NCBI GenBank assembly: GCA_002412885.1
Contig: DHVX01000051.1
Coordinates: 1 to 64,000, forward strand
Reading direction: 5' to 3'
Length of the DNA stretch: 64,000 bases
From: Bacteroidales bacterium UBA5197
Lineage (GTDB): Bacteria; Bacteroidota; Bacteroidia; Bacteroidales; Lentimicrobiaceae
Part shown: one piece after another, positions 17,478-25,441 of the stretch
How positions within the stretch are numbered: position 1 is the stretch's first letter
Layout of the letters: each line of letters opens with the position of its first letter
Program-made: the position numbers and the translations under genes
The notes under the pieces: model-generated
The model's database searches: none
What the model was told of the DNA's origin: nothing
What the model saw: the letters and a program-made list of their open reading frames with translations, nothing else

Positions 17478-18242
17478 ATGCTTATTATTATTTCGCCCAG
17501 CAAAACCCTCGATTTCGGGAGTTTGCCAACCATCAAACCGGGCAACGATCCTGAACTGATTACTCAATCGAAAAAGCTGGCAGCACTGCTCCGTAAAATG
17601 AGTCCACGCGATCTGGCAGAGCTTATGGACATCAGTCCGAAACTCGCCGAATTGAATGCACTCCGCTACAGCGAATGGCATTACCCCTACCCTGCCGAAA
17701 AAGCCCGCCCCGCACTCTCCGCTTTTAAAGGCGATGTGTATGAAGGACTCAAAGCCTGGGAATTGAGCGATGAACAAATAGATTTTGCCGGCAAACATCT
17801 GCGTATTCTTTCCGGACTTTATGGTTTGTTGAAACCTGACGACCTTATGCTGGCCTATCGCCTCGAAATGGGAACAACACTCGAAGGAAAAAATTTCAAA
17901 AATCTCTATCAGTTCTGGGGCGATAAAATCACCAAAGCAGTGAAGCAAGCCATCAAAGAATCAGGCAATAATATATTGGTGAATCTGGCATCAGACGAAT
18001 ATTCTAAGGCCGTTGATTTCAAAGCCACAAAAGCAAGAATTGTTACGCCTGTTTTCAATGAGTTTAAGAACGGAACCTATAAATTCATCAGTTACAACGG
18101 CAAACGTGCCCGTGGATTGATGACACGGTTTGTGATTGACCACCGGATTGAAGACCCCGAACAACTCAAACACTTTAACTCCGAAGGCTACGGATATATG
18201 GACCAGCTTTCAAAAGGAGATAAATGGGTGTTTGTGAGGTAG
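17478..18242 (+). CDS. yaaA: YaaA family peroxide stress protein
   Basis: 254 residues starting with the YaaA signature MLIIISPSKTLDF. Other conserved blocks are present: ALRYSEWHYPY, PALSAFKGDVYEGL, LRILSGLYGLLKPDDLMLAY, RLEMGT and RARGLMTRFVIDHRI. YaaA (UPF0246) lowers intracellular iron under H2O2 stress and binds DNA in E. coli. Length is normal. It stands alone in sequence, with a 36-nt gap from the preceding gene. Confidence 0.95.
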   Translation: MLIIISPSKTLDFGSLPTIKPGNDPELITQSKKLAALLRKMSPRDLAELMDISPKLAELNALRYSEWHYPYPAEKARPALSAFKGDVYEGLKAWELSDEQIDFAGKHLRILSGLYGLLKPDDLMLAYRLEMGTTLEGKNFKNLYQFWGDKITKAVKQAIKESGNNILVNLASDEYSKAVDFKATKARIVTPVFNEFKNGTYKFISYNGKRARGLMTRFVIDHRIEDPEQLKHFNSEGYGYMDQLSKGDKWVFVR

Positions 18243-18359
18243 GGCGAAAGGATGAAATAAATGGAAAGATAAAAATGTTGATGATGGAAAAATGAGAAAG
18301 CATTATGTTTGTATTGTTATTGACGGCTTGAGTAATAACTTATAGACTACACAAAGATT

Positions 18360-18734
18360 ATGAAAATATTAGACAGACTATATTTAAACTTCTATTGGTG
18401 CTGGAATTCAGAAAAAGGAGGCGAATTAAAGGATGCTTCTTTAGAAAAGGTGATAATGATTATTCTATGGTCAATCACAATTATAATTCTGTCCGTTATT
18501 TTATCTTTTCTAAAAATTGATCTGATCCCGAAGTGGCATTTCATAATAAGTGCATTTATTCCATTTTTCTTAGCCAGAAGGGTTATGAAAAAATATTATA
18601 CAGCGGACAGAAAACAAAATATCATTAACAGATACGACGAACCTGGAAATGTGAAGTATTTGGTATTTGTCATGGCTATATTAGGTGCGGCAGGACTTCT
18701 AATTCTTTCTTACTTATTAATAAGCAAAATATAA
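18360..18734 (+). CDS. Small hypothetical membrane protein
   Basis: 124 residues with three predicted hydrophobic helices (VIMIILWSITIIILSVILSF; WHFIISAFIPFFLARRV; YLVFVMAILGAAGLLILSYL). The N-terminus reads MKILDRLYLNFYWCWNSEKG. No known family is recognised. The codon usage and length look genuine, but there is no operon partner: the gene sits alone before an 880-nt non-coding stretch. Confidence 0.6.
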   Translation: MKILDRLYLNFYWCWNSEKGGELKDASLEKVIMIILWSITIIILSVILSFLKIDLIPKWHFIISAFIPFFLARRVMKKYYTADRKQNIINRYDEPGNVKYLVFVMAILGAAGLLILSYLLISKI

Positions 18735-18812
18735 ACTTAATGGGATTACCCTAAAGGTGCCAAACTCTGTCAGGGGTTTCCACATTTTAGAAACCAACCC
18801 ATGCGGTAAAAC

Positions 18813-19080
18813 AATTCATTATTCACCGCATATTTGCGGTAAATAATTCGTTTATATATGGATCCTCATCTTGCACGAAGTGCGAGGAATAAAGTCCCGG
18901 CTGAACCGGGGAGTGAAAGTTAAACACTCCCATTCGGACATAAAAATCCATGCGCACAGTTTTATCCTGATTAATTCACAAATAGGACTAAAATCCTTAT
19001 AAATAGCTGTTTGAATTACCCCGCCTCAAGGGCAGGGTAATTCAAAACCGCCGGTATTAAGGTGCTTTAGCCCAAAATTA
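18813..19080. repeat. Cluster of consecutive hairpins (repeat or structured RNA)
   Basis: Several stems follow one another without an ORF: ACCGCA/TTGCGGT (18824-18840), CTTGCAC-GAA-GTGCGAG (about 18871-18887), CCCGG-CTGAA-CCGGG directly joined to GAGTG ... CACTC (about 18896-18930), and GAATTACCC ... GGGTAATTC (19014-19043). A GGTGCTTTAGCCC segment follows. The arrangement resembles intergenic palindromic repeats of Bacteroidota genomes; a structured RNA is the alternative. Confidence 0.5.
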
Positions 19081-19614
19081 TAAGTTGATGAATTAATCAG
19101 GCCATATCAATATCTCAACAAACCTCTTCCTTCCTTTTATTAAACATAGCCCTGCCCGACATCAAATCCAATAAAGCGGAACAATCGTTGAGTGGTATTT
19201 TTTCAGTTAAGTGCATATAGCTTCGGCAATACTACAAAATCCATTTATCAGGTTTTAATGTGTGAATCATGTCATTTATTACAGAAGTTATATAACACGG
19301 ACTGTACCTTGTCAATCTACCTTTACCCCGTGGCATAGAATGAGCAAATGTCAGACAAATACCTGACATTCAGGCATGTTCATATCTCAGGGTTTCAACC
19401 GTTTCAAAATATATTGGCCTTCAGGAATATTTCTTAATCAACCACTTACTGATTATTGAAATCCGGCAAAAGATCATCATGCGTTGCAATTTAAATAGAA
19501 TGAAACGTAAACGAAGGAAATCAGCTTCACAGGATTCAGACAATGAAAAGCGGAATCTGAATCCTGAATCTGAAAGTAAATCCGCGGAACCGGAAATAAA
19601 AAAATACACAAATA
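19081..19614. other. Non-coding stretch upstream of the hybrid kinase gene
   Basis: No gene seen. The only clear structure is an inverted repeat AATGTCAG / CTGACATT (19347-19354 with 19363-19370, 8-nt loop), about 245 nt before the kinase start; it could be a hairpin or a dyad operator. A 63-codon frame at 19479-19670 overlapping the kinase start is low-complexity (Lys/Arg/Ser/Glu) and not credited. Confidence 0.5.
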
Positions 19615-22600
19615 ATGATGAGCGAAAAGGAAAAGGATTCCGGATTCACAAAATTTGGGGAATTATATGATTTTGCCAATTCAGGCAGCGTTACCTTGAA
19701 CAATAATGGAAAAATTATTGAGGTAAACTCTGATGCAGCAAAAATAATCGGGTCAGAAACTAAAAATTTATTGGACCGTGATTTTGCAGATTTCATCACC
19801 AGGGAAAATAAGCCAGTATTCACTCAGTTTCTTGAGAAGATTTTCAGTAGTAAAACCAATAATTTAAGTGAGATAACGCTGATATCTCCCGGCAACATAC
19901 CTGTATTCCTGCTCCTTAGAGGAATCATTACAGAAAATCCAAATGAATGTGTGGTAAGTATGACAGACATCTCCTTGCTTAAGCAGTCGCAAGAGCAATT
20001 TCGCAATAACAATTCCAGGCTTGAACTTGCCATGCAGGCTTCAAATATGGCCTGGTGGGAAATGGATATGACAAATGGCAATGTTGTTTTTGAAAAGCGG
20101 AAAGCCGAAATGCTGGGTTATTCGCCTGAGAATTTCAAACATTATAACGATTTTACTGCATTGGTGCATCCTGATGATTTTGAAGATACGATGAATGCAA
20201 TGCGGGCACATATTGAAGGTCGAAAAGAAAAATACGAAACAGAATACCGGATATTAACCAAATCAGAAGGGTATAAATGGTTTTATGATACCGGCTCAAT
20301 AGTAAAGAGAGATGAAAACGGGACACCATTGTATATTACCGGTTTAGTGATTGATATCAGCGACAGGAAAGAATCAGAGGAGCGTCTGCGGTCTTCTGAG
20401 ATCCGCTATCGCCGGCTCTTTGAGTCAGCAAAAGATGGCATTCTTATCCTCGATGCTGAAACCGGTATGATAATCGATGTGAATCCATTCCTATTGCAGC
20501 TATTGGGATTTTCAGAAGAACAACTCCTTCAGAAAGCAGTCTGGGAAATTGGATTTTTCAAAGACATCGCTGCGAATCATGAAAAATTCCTGGAATTACA
20601 GCAAAAAAAATATGTCAGGTATGAAAATTTGCCGCTTGAAACGATTGACGGGCGGAAGATTCATATTGAGTTCGTTAGCAATGTTTACGTAGAAGATCAA
20701 ATTAAAGTAATTCAATGTAACATTAGAGATATCAGTGAGCGGGTGTTAGCTGAAGCTCAGAAAAAATTAGTTTTCAATGAATTGGAGGATTCACGTCAGC
20801 AATTATTAAGTCTGGTTGAAGATTATAAACTTGCCGAAACAGAGGTTCGTAATAGTGAAAAGCTCCTTCACACCCTTTTTCAAACCATCCCCGACCTGAT
20901 ATGGCTAAAGGATACAGAGGGAGTGTATATGTCATGCAATGAGATGTTCGGGCGTTTTTTCGGTGCAAAGGAAGCCGAAATCAAAGGAAAAACCGATTAC
21001 GATTTTGTTGACAAAGAACTTGCAGATTTTTTCAGGGAAAATGATCGTATAGCCATGTCAGCGGGAATGCCCACCAGCAACGAAGAATGGGTCACTTTTG
21101 CTGATAGAGGTAACCAGGTATATCTTGACACCATCAAAACACCTATGATAGATGCCAACGGAAATCTAATTGGCGTGCTGGGCATCGGACATGACATTAC
21201 AAAACGAAAAAAAACCGAAGAAGCATTAATTGAAAGTGAAACCAAATACCGATCATTTTTCGAAAACAGCATGGATGCTATACTTTTGACAATTCCCGAA
21301 GGAATAACAGTCTCCGCAAATCCTGCTGCATGTCGTATGTTTGGATATACCGAAGAAGAATTAATCAAACTGGGCAGAAACGGAGTCGTTGATATAGCGG
21401 ATCCGAATTTAGAATTTATGATTGCAGAACGGGCATTAAAAGGCACGGTTCAATGTGAATTGACATTTCTCCGGAAAGGTGGAATTCGTTTTCCGGCAGA
21501 AATTTCATCATCCATTTTTAAAAATTATAAAGGACAGTTAAGAAACAGTATGATTATCCGTGACATCACGGAACGCAAAAATATCGAAGAAAAATTACGG
21601 GCAAGTGAAGAGCGTATGAGGATTACACTCGAAGAAACCCAAATTGGCAACTTTGACTGGGATTTAAAGAACGATATTTTTCATGTATCTCCAACTTATT
21701 ACACGATGCTTGGGTATGCACCAAAAGAGGGTCCGGCTAACCGCGAAGAATGGCTATACAGGATCCATCCGGATGATAAAGATATACCTTCATCAAGAAT
21801 AAATTCGATTATCGAAGGCATTGAACATGATTATCAATATGATGCAAGGATCAAACATGCAGATGGATCCTACCGTTGGATCAGTGCCAGCGGACATGTT
21901 ATTAACAGGGATGAAAATAATAAACCTACCCGGATGATTGGTGTACGCATTGATACTACCGAAAGAAAACAGGCAGAAAAAGAACTGATAGAAGCCAAAG
22001 AAAGAGCAGAAGAAAGCGATCGTTTAAAATCAGCATTTCTGGCCAATATGAGTCATGAAATCCGTACACCAATGAATGGCATCATGGGCTTCACTGAATT
22101 GCTTAAACAACCGATGTTAACCGGAGAGCAGCAACAAGATTATATAAGCATTATCGAGACAAGTGGCATCAGAATGCTCAATATCATCAATGACATTATC
22201 AGCATCTCAAAAATCGAATCCGGGCAAATGAAGGTTTGCATCTCAGAATCAAACATCAACGAGCAGATGGAATACATCCATACATTTTTCAAGCCTGAAG
22301 TTGAAGGGAAAGGAATGCAGCTATTCCTTAAAAATACACTGTCGCAAGATAAATCCATTATTAATACAGATAAAGAAAAAGTATATGCGATTCTGACCAA
22401 TCTTGTTAAAAATGCAATAAAATTTACCCATAAGGGTTCAATAGAATTTGGCTATTGGAAGAAAGGTGGATTCCTTGAATTTTACGTAAAAGATACGGGT
22501 TCAGGCATTAGCCCTGAAAAGATGGAACTGATTTTTGAACGGTTCAGACAGGGAAGCGAGGCAATAACCAGAAATTTCGAAGGAGCAGGACTGGGCTTAT

Positions 22601-23139
22601 CTATTTCAAAAGCATACGTGGAAATGCTGGGTGGTAAAATTTGGGTAGATAGTGAGTTTGAAAAAGGTTCAACGTTTTATTTTACGATTCCGTATGATGT
22701 TCCATCGGATTCAGGCACCGTCAATACTAGGGCATTATTGAATCTCCCTGAAATAGATATTCCTGAAAACCTGAAAATACTGATCGCGGAGGACGACAAA
22801 ATATCAGAGCAGCTTATTACGAAAATAGCCAAACAAATTGGCTGCGAAGTTCTTATAGCCCGAAATGGTATTGAAGCTATAGAGATTTGCAGGAACAATA
22901 CTGACATTGATGTGGTACTGATGGATATAAAAATGCCGCAAATGGATGGCCATGAAGCCACAAGACAGATTCGGCTATTCAATCAAAAAGTAGTCATCAT
23001 TGCACAAACAGCTTATGGCCTGCATAGCGACAGAGAAAAAGCAATAAAAGCCGGATGTAACGACTACATTTCAAAACCCATCAGTAAGTCAGCTCTTTAC
23101 ATGGTATTACAGAATCATTTTGGAAGGAATGGAGGGTGA
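19615..23139 (+). CDS. Hybrid sensor histidine kinase with six PAS domains and a receiver domain
   Basis: 1174 residues, no membrane segment, so a cytoplasmic sensor. Six PAS/PAC modules come in series, ending at ISLLKQSQ, DISDRKESEE, DISERV, DITKRKKTEE, DITERKNIEE and DTTERKQAEK. A short coiled coil leads to the HisKA domain with H814 in FLANMSHEIRTPMNGIMGF. The HATPase has N (NLVKNAIKFTH), G1 (DTGSGIS), F (FERFRQG) and G2 (GAGLGLSISKAYVEM) boxes. The receiver has phospho-acceptor D1104 in VVLMDIKMPQMDG and KPIS with the conserved lysine. All catalytic residues are present. No response regulator or target gene is adjacent. Signal unknown; stacked PAS domains suggest redox, oxygen or small-ligand sensing. 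Confidence 0.95.
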   Translation: MMSEKEKDSGFTKFGELYDFANSGSVTLNNNGKIIEVNSDAAKIIGSETKNLLDRDFADFITRENKPVFTQFLEKIFSSKTNNLSEITLISPGNIPVFLLLRGIITENPNECVVSMTDISLLKQSQEQFRNNNSRLELAMQASNMAWWEMDMTNGNVVFEKRKAEMLGYSPENFKHYNDFTALVHPDDFEDTMNAMRAHIEGRKEKYETEYRILTKSEGYKWFYDTGSIVKRDENGTPLYITGLVIDISDRKESEERLRSSEIRYRRLFESAKDGILILDAETGMIIDVNPFLLQLLGFSEEQLLQKAVWEIGFFKDIAANHEKFLELQQKKYVRYENLPLETIDGRKIHIEFVSNVYVEDQIKVIQCNIRDISERVLAEAQKKLVFNELEDSRQQLLSLVEDYKLAETEVRNSEKLLHTLFQTIPDLIWLKDTEGVYMSCNEMFGRFFGAKEAEIKGKTDYDFVDKELADFFRENDRIAMSAGMPTSNEEWVTFADRGNQVYLDTIKTPMIDANGNLIGVLGIGHDITKRKKTEEALIESETKYRSFFENSMDAILLTIPEGITVSANPAACRMFGYTEEELIKLGRNGVVDIADPNLEFMIAERALKGTVQCELTFLRKGGIRFPAEISSSIFKNYKGQLRNSMIIRDITERKNIEEKLRASEERMRITLEETQIGNFDWDLKNDIFHVSPTYYTMLGYAPKEGPANREEWLYRIHPDDKDIPSSRINSIIEGIEHDYQYDARIKHADGSYRWISASGHVINRDENNKPTRMIGVRIDTTERKQAEKELIEAKERAEESDRLKSAFLANMSHEIRTPMNGIMGFTELLKQPMLTGEQQQDYISIIETSGIRMLNIINDIISISKIESGQMKVCISESNINEQMEYIHTFFKPEVEGKGMQLFLKNTLSQDKSIINTDKEKVYAILTNLVKNAIKFTHKGSIEFGYWKKGGFLEFYVKDTGSGISPEKMELIFERFRQGSEAITRNFEGAGLGLSISKAYVEMLGGKIWVDSEFEKGSTFYFTIPYDVPSDSGTVNTRALLNLPEIDIPENLKILIAEDDKISEQLITKIAKQIGCEVLIARNGIEAIEICRNNTDIDVVLMDIKMPQMDGHEATRQIRLFNQKVVIIAQTAYGLHSDREKAIKAGCNDYISKPISKSALYMVLQNHFGRNGG

Positions 23140-23177
23140 ATTTAACAGGGATCTGCATTTCTGGAGTGCTTTTCATG

Positions 23178-23222
23178 TAACAGGGCTTAACCCTGTTTTT
23201 CAGATTACGCCCTTTCAGGGCT
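23178..23222. repeat. Fragment of the composite palindromic repeat (copy C)
   Basis: AACAGGGCTTAACCCTGTTTTTCAG followed by ACGCCCTTTCAGGGCT (quoted in two parts of the same stretch) matches the order of modules in the repeats at 9541 and 24623, but shortened. The first part forms a 6-bp hairpin followed by T5 and could terminate the kinase transcript. Confidence 0.6.
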
Positions 23223-23249
23223 CTGATGTTTCAATGGTCTAGTCAAGGC

Positions 23250-23274
23250 AACATTCCTGCGGAATGTTGTTTTT
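23250..23274 (+). terminator. Intrinsic terminator downstream of the hybrid kinase
   Basis: Perfect 8-bp stem AACATTCC / GGAATGTT with a TGC loop (23250-23268), followed by GTTTTTATTTT. Confidence 0.8.
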
Positions 23275-23325
23275 ATTTTCTCAGTCTGGCAAGCTCAAAT
23301 GAGTTTGGCTTGCCTGCCTGAGAAA

Positions 23326-23350
23326 ATAAAAATGCCCCGCTGCGCGGGGC
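23326..23350 (-). terminator. Intrinsic terminator of tRNA-Ser
   Basis: On the minus strand, GCCCCGC-GCA-GCGGGGC (23350-23334) followed by ATTTTTATTTT. It lies 16 nt beyond the 3' end of the tRNA. Its T tail and that of the opposing terminator at 23250 form a perfect inverted repeat. Confidence 0.85.
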
Positions 23351-23365
23351 ACCTTGATCTGGTTG

Positions 23366-23452
23366 CGGAGAGAAAGGGATTCGAACCCTTGGTACCCGTA
23401 AGAGTACAACGGTTTTCGAGACCGCCCCATTCGACCGCTCTGGCATCTCTCC
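23366..23452 (-). tRNA. tRNA-Ser (anticodon CGA)
   Basis: Read on the minus strand, an 87-nt class II tRNA: acceptor stem GGAGAGA / TCTCTCC with discriminator G, D-arm GCCAGAGCGGTCGAAT, anticodon arm with loop CTCGAAA (anticodon CGA, for codon UCG), long variable arm (GTACTCTTACGGGTAC) and T-arm AGGGTTCGAATCCCT. No CCA is encoded. The long variable arm and G discriminator are serine features. Confidence 0.96.
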
Positions 23453-23626
23453 GAATTATTGGGGAGTGCAAAAGTAAGTAATTAATAGAAATATTTATCC
23501 ACAAAACATAATTTAAAAATACCTTGCTATTCTGGCATACTTATTGAAACTTTGCTGCACTATATTTCTCTCAAAAGTCGGTTTTTAAAAGCTCTCTCAA
23601 AAGCAAAAATCTCTAAATTAAATTTT

Positions 23627-24448
23627 ATGAAACCAACCATTTTCTCAACGTTGCTGATGTTTTTAATCTTTGGAAGTATCGCTTCAGCCCAGGATTTGAT
23701 AATGAAAAAAAACAATGAACTGATTAAATGTAAAATCAGGGAAATCGGACTTGACGAGGTAAAGTATAATCTGCCGGAATATTCTGCAGATGTGCTTTTT
23801 GCCATTGATAAAGACAAAATCATAAAAATCATTTTTGAAAACGGACAGGAAATGGAATTTCAGAAAGAAATGACCAATCCGGCCAACTACCTTGAAAACA
23901 AAAAAAATATCATCAAAATAGACTTCCTTTCTCCACTCACCGGCAATACCACTTTTGCCTATGAGCGCAGCCTGCATCCGGGAAGAAGTGTTGAAGCAAC
24001 GATTGGCCTTATCGGACTTGGAGTAGATGCCGGCAACAGAAATGCTGGTGGTGCATTTGCTAAATTTGGATACAAATACATTAAAGATCCTGATTTTTAT
24101 CTTCGCGGAATGCGATATGCCCACCTGCTGAAAGGTAGTTACATAAAGCCTGAACTTGCCATCGGGTTTTATAACCACGATGTATGGATTTACAGAGACT
24201 GGAGCAGTTCACAATATTCAGATAAGAAGGAGCGTGAAAGCGTTTTCTCAGGTACAGTTCAACTGGTATTTGGCAAACAATGGATTATGGACAATGCCTT
24301 TGCAGTTGATTTCTTCCTGGGCGTTGGTTATGGTTTTTCGAGCAGTAACAATGAGTATTCAACATACCATTTTGGCTATTCAGTAATGGACGAAAGTTTC
24401 CCGCTTGCATTCTCGTCAGGATTAAAAATAGGATATCTGTTTAAATAA
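23627..24448 (+). CDS. Secreted/outer-membrane hypothetical protein
   Basis: 273 residues from ATG 23627, where a signal peptide begins (MKPTIFSTLLMFLIFGSIASA then Q). The N-terminal part (DLIMKKNNELIKCKIREIGL, DEVKYNLPEYSADVLFAIDK) matches a small domain common in Bacteroidota, in which a protein describes a response of a given object to K/N/E-rich input; no function is known. The rest (IIKIDFLSPLTGNTTFAYER ... LGLIGLGVD ... FGKQWIMDNAFAVDFFLGVG) looks like a porin-type beta barrel ending SGLKIGYLFK. Start at 23552 would add a non-signal extension and is rejected. Confidence 0.75.
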   Translation: MKPTIFSTLLMFLIFGSIASAQDLIMKKNNELIKCKIREIGLDEVKYNLPEYSADVLFAIDKDKIIKIIFENGQEMEFQKEMTNPANYLENKKNIIKIDFLSPLTGNTTFAYERSLHPGRSVEATIGLIGLGVDAGNRNAGGAFAKFGYKYIKDPDFYLRGMRYAHLLKGSYIKPELAIGFYNHDVWIYRDWSSSQYSDKKERESVFSGTVQLVFGKQWIMDNAFAVDFFLGVGYGFSSSNNEYSTYHFGYSVMDESFPLAFSSGLKIGYLFK

Positions 24449-24622
24449 ACAGAGTGGTTTCTTTTCTGCATCAGACATTCGGAGTTGAGGCTCAAAAAAA
24501 ATGAGCATAATGCGGAGATGACAGAGTTTATCGATATAGTCAGAAAAGTTGCAATTATTTCTTCAGTTTATTTTGAGCAGGATCAGCCCTGTCTGCTTGT
24601 GGCACACAGGCAGGCTGATTGT

Positions 24623-24846
24623 GAGAAGTGATTTCGCCCTTTCAGGGCTTTTTCTTGGTTATTACACCCCGGTAACACAGGGCTTCGCCGCTGTGTTAAC
24701 AGATTTCGCCCTTTCAGGGCTAAGCATAAAATAAGCCCTGAAAGGGCGAAATACATTAACGATGGGTGAAGCCCATCGCGGTAAGAAAGCATAATGACGA
24801 AAGCCCTGAAAGGGCGAAATACATTAACGATGGGTGAAGCCCATCG
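24623..24846. repeat. Composite palindromic (REP-like) repeat, copy B
   Basis: About 224 nt with the same module order as 9541-9790: CGCCCTTTCAGGGCT, a TTGGTTATTA spacer, AACACAGGGCTTCGCCGCTG, CGCCCTTTCAGGGCTAA, and then two head-to-tail units starting GCCCTGAAAGGGCGAAATAC and ending in GATGGGTGAAGCCCATC. The modules are nearly identical to copy A while the linkers between units differ, so the two are copies of one element. It occupies the spacer between the 24448 gene and the ACIII operon. Confidence 0.85.
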
Positions 24847-24869
24847 TAATGAAACAATTACATATTCAA

Positions 24870-24897
24870 GCGGTTCCGATAGCTATCGGAACGAAGC
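24870..24897. repeat. Dispersed palindrome TTCCGATAGCTATCGGAA
   Basis: A perfect 18-nt palindrome at 24874-24891 flanked by GCGG and CGAAGC. The same 28-nt block recurs at 38846-38873 with one change (GATGGC for GATAGC), and a degenerate form lies at about 14768. Confidence 0.7.
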
Positions 24898-25144
24898 ACG
24901 AGAGGGGGATAAAAAAAGTAACATTTTTGTGAAAGTCATTCCCATCTTTCTACTCATCCAGCCTGCATAAAAATGCATTTTCGCATCATTTAAAGTGTAT
25001 TTATTTCCAAAAAAAAGCTTTGATGTTAAAATTATTTTATTTTTACCGTGCAAACATTTACACTGTTTTTTGATGATGATCTGGTATTTTATCATTTATT
25101 AAAATGAAAACCAAATCATTAGGTTTAATTAGGTAAACCAACAC

Positions 25145-25173
25145 TTGTTTAGAATAAATATAAACTATCTTTG
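25145..25173 (+). promoter_or_regulatory. Bacteroidota-type promoter upstream of the ACIII operon
   Basis: TTG at 25145-25147 (-33) and TATCTTTG at 25166-25173 (-7, consensus TAnnTTTG), separated by 18 nt, in an AT-rich context. Transcription would start near 25180, leaving a ~260-nt leader before actA. Confidence 0.65.
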
Positions 25174-25180
25174 AGCGGAT

Positions 25181-25397
25181 TTTTGTACCAAACTTTTTTT
25201 GTTAGTTAATGTTTTTGAGTAAATTCGCCAAAGGGTATTGTGACCGTTAAATGCCGGCTGGCAAATTCTGATTCTATGATGCACGTTTACGCTGAGTTAA
25301 AAAACACAAAAAAGCATTTTCCCGATACCGTCTCCGAAAGGCAGGCACTTTATTTTCAATTACCAAAGCTGAATCGTGAAGCGATTCTGCTTTTTTT
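25181..25397 (+). ncRNA. Candidate structured leader or small RNA ending in an intrinsic terminator
   Basis: Between the promoter and actA lies ~215 nt without a convincing ORF, ending in GAATCG-TGAAG-CGATTC extended by GC/GC and A-T pairs (25367-25391), then seven T residues. Internal pairings are visible: AATTcGCCA (about 25225) with TGGCaAATT (about 25259), and TGCCGGC (about 25252) with GCAGGCA (about 25341). It could be a free-standing small RNA (6S-like size) or an attenuator leader of the respiratory operon. Family not identified. Confidence 0.5.
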
Positions 25398-25441
25398 ATG
25401 TACAGGTTTCAAAGAAAAATAATCTCTTACTGCAAGCTGAT

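Noticed and set aside
18871..18935. Hairpins starting GTGCGAG considered as a group II intron piece
   Set aside because: No domain V-like hairpin (GAGC...GTTC type) or reverse transcriptase reading frame is nearby.
19479..19670. 63-codon basic ORF overlapping the kinase start
   Set aside because: Low-complexity composition and overlap with the well-supported kinase frame.
25240..25422. 60-codon ORF in the leader of the ACIII operon
   Set aside because: It crosses the intrinsic terminator and has no recognisable protein features; the RNA structure explains the region better.
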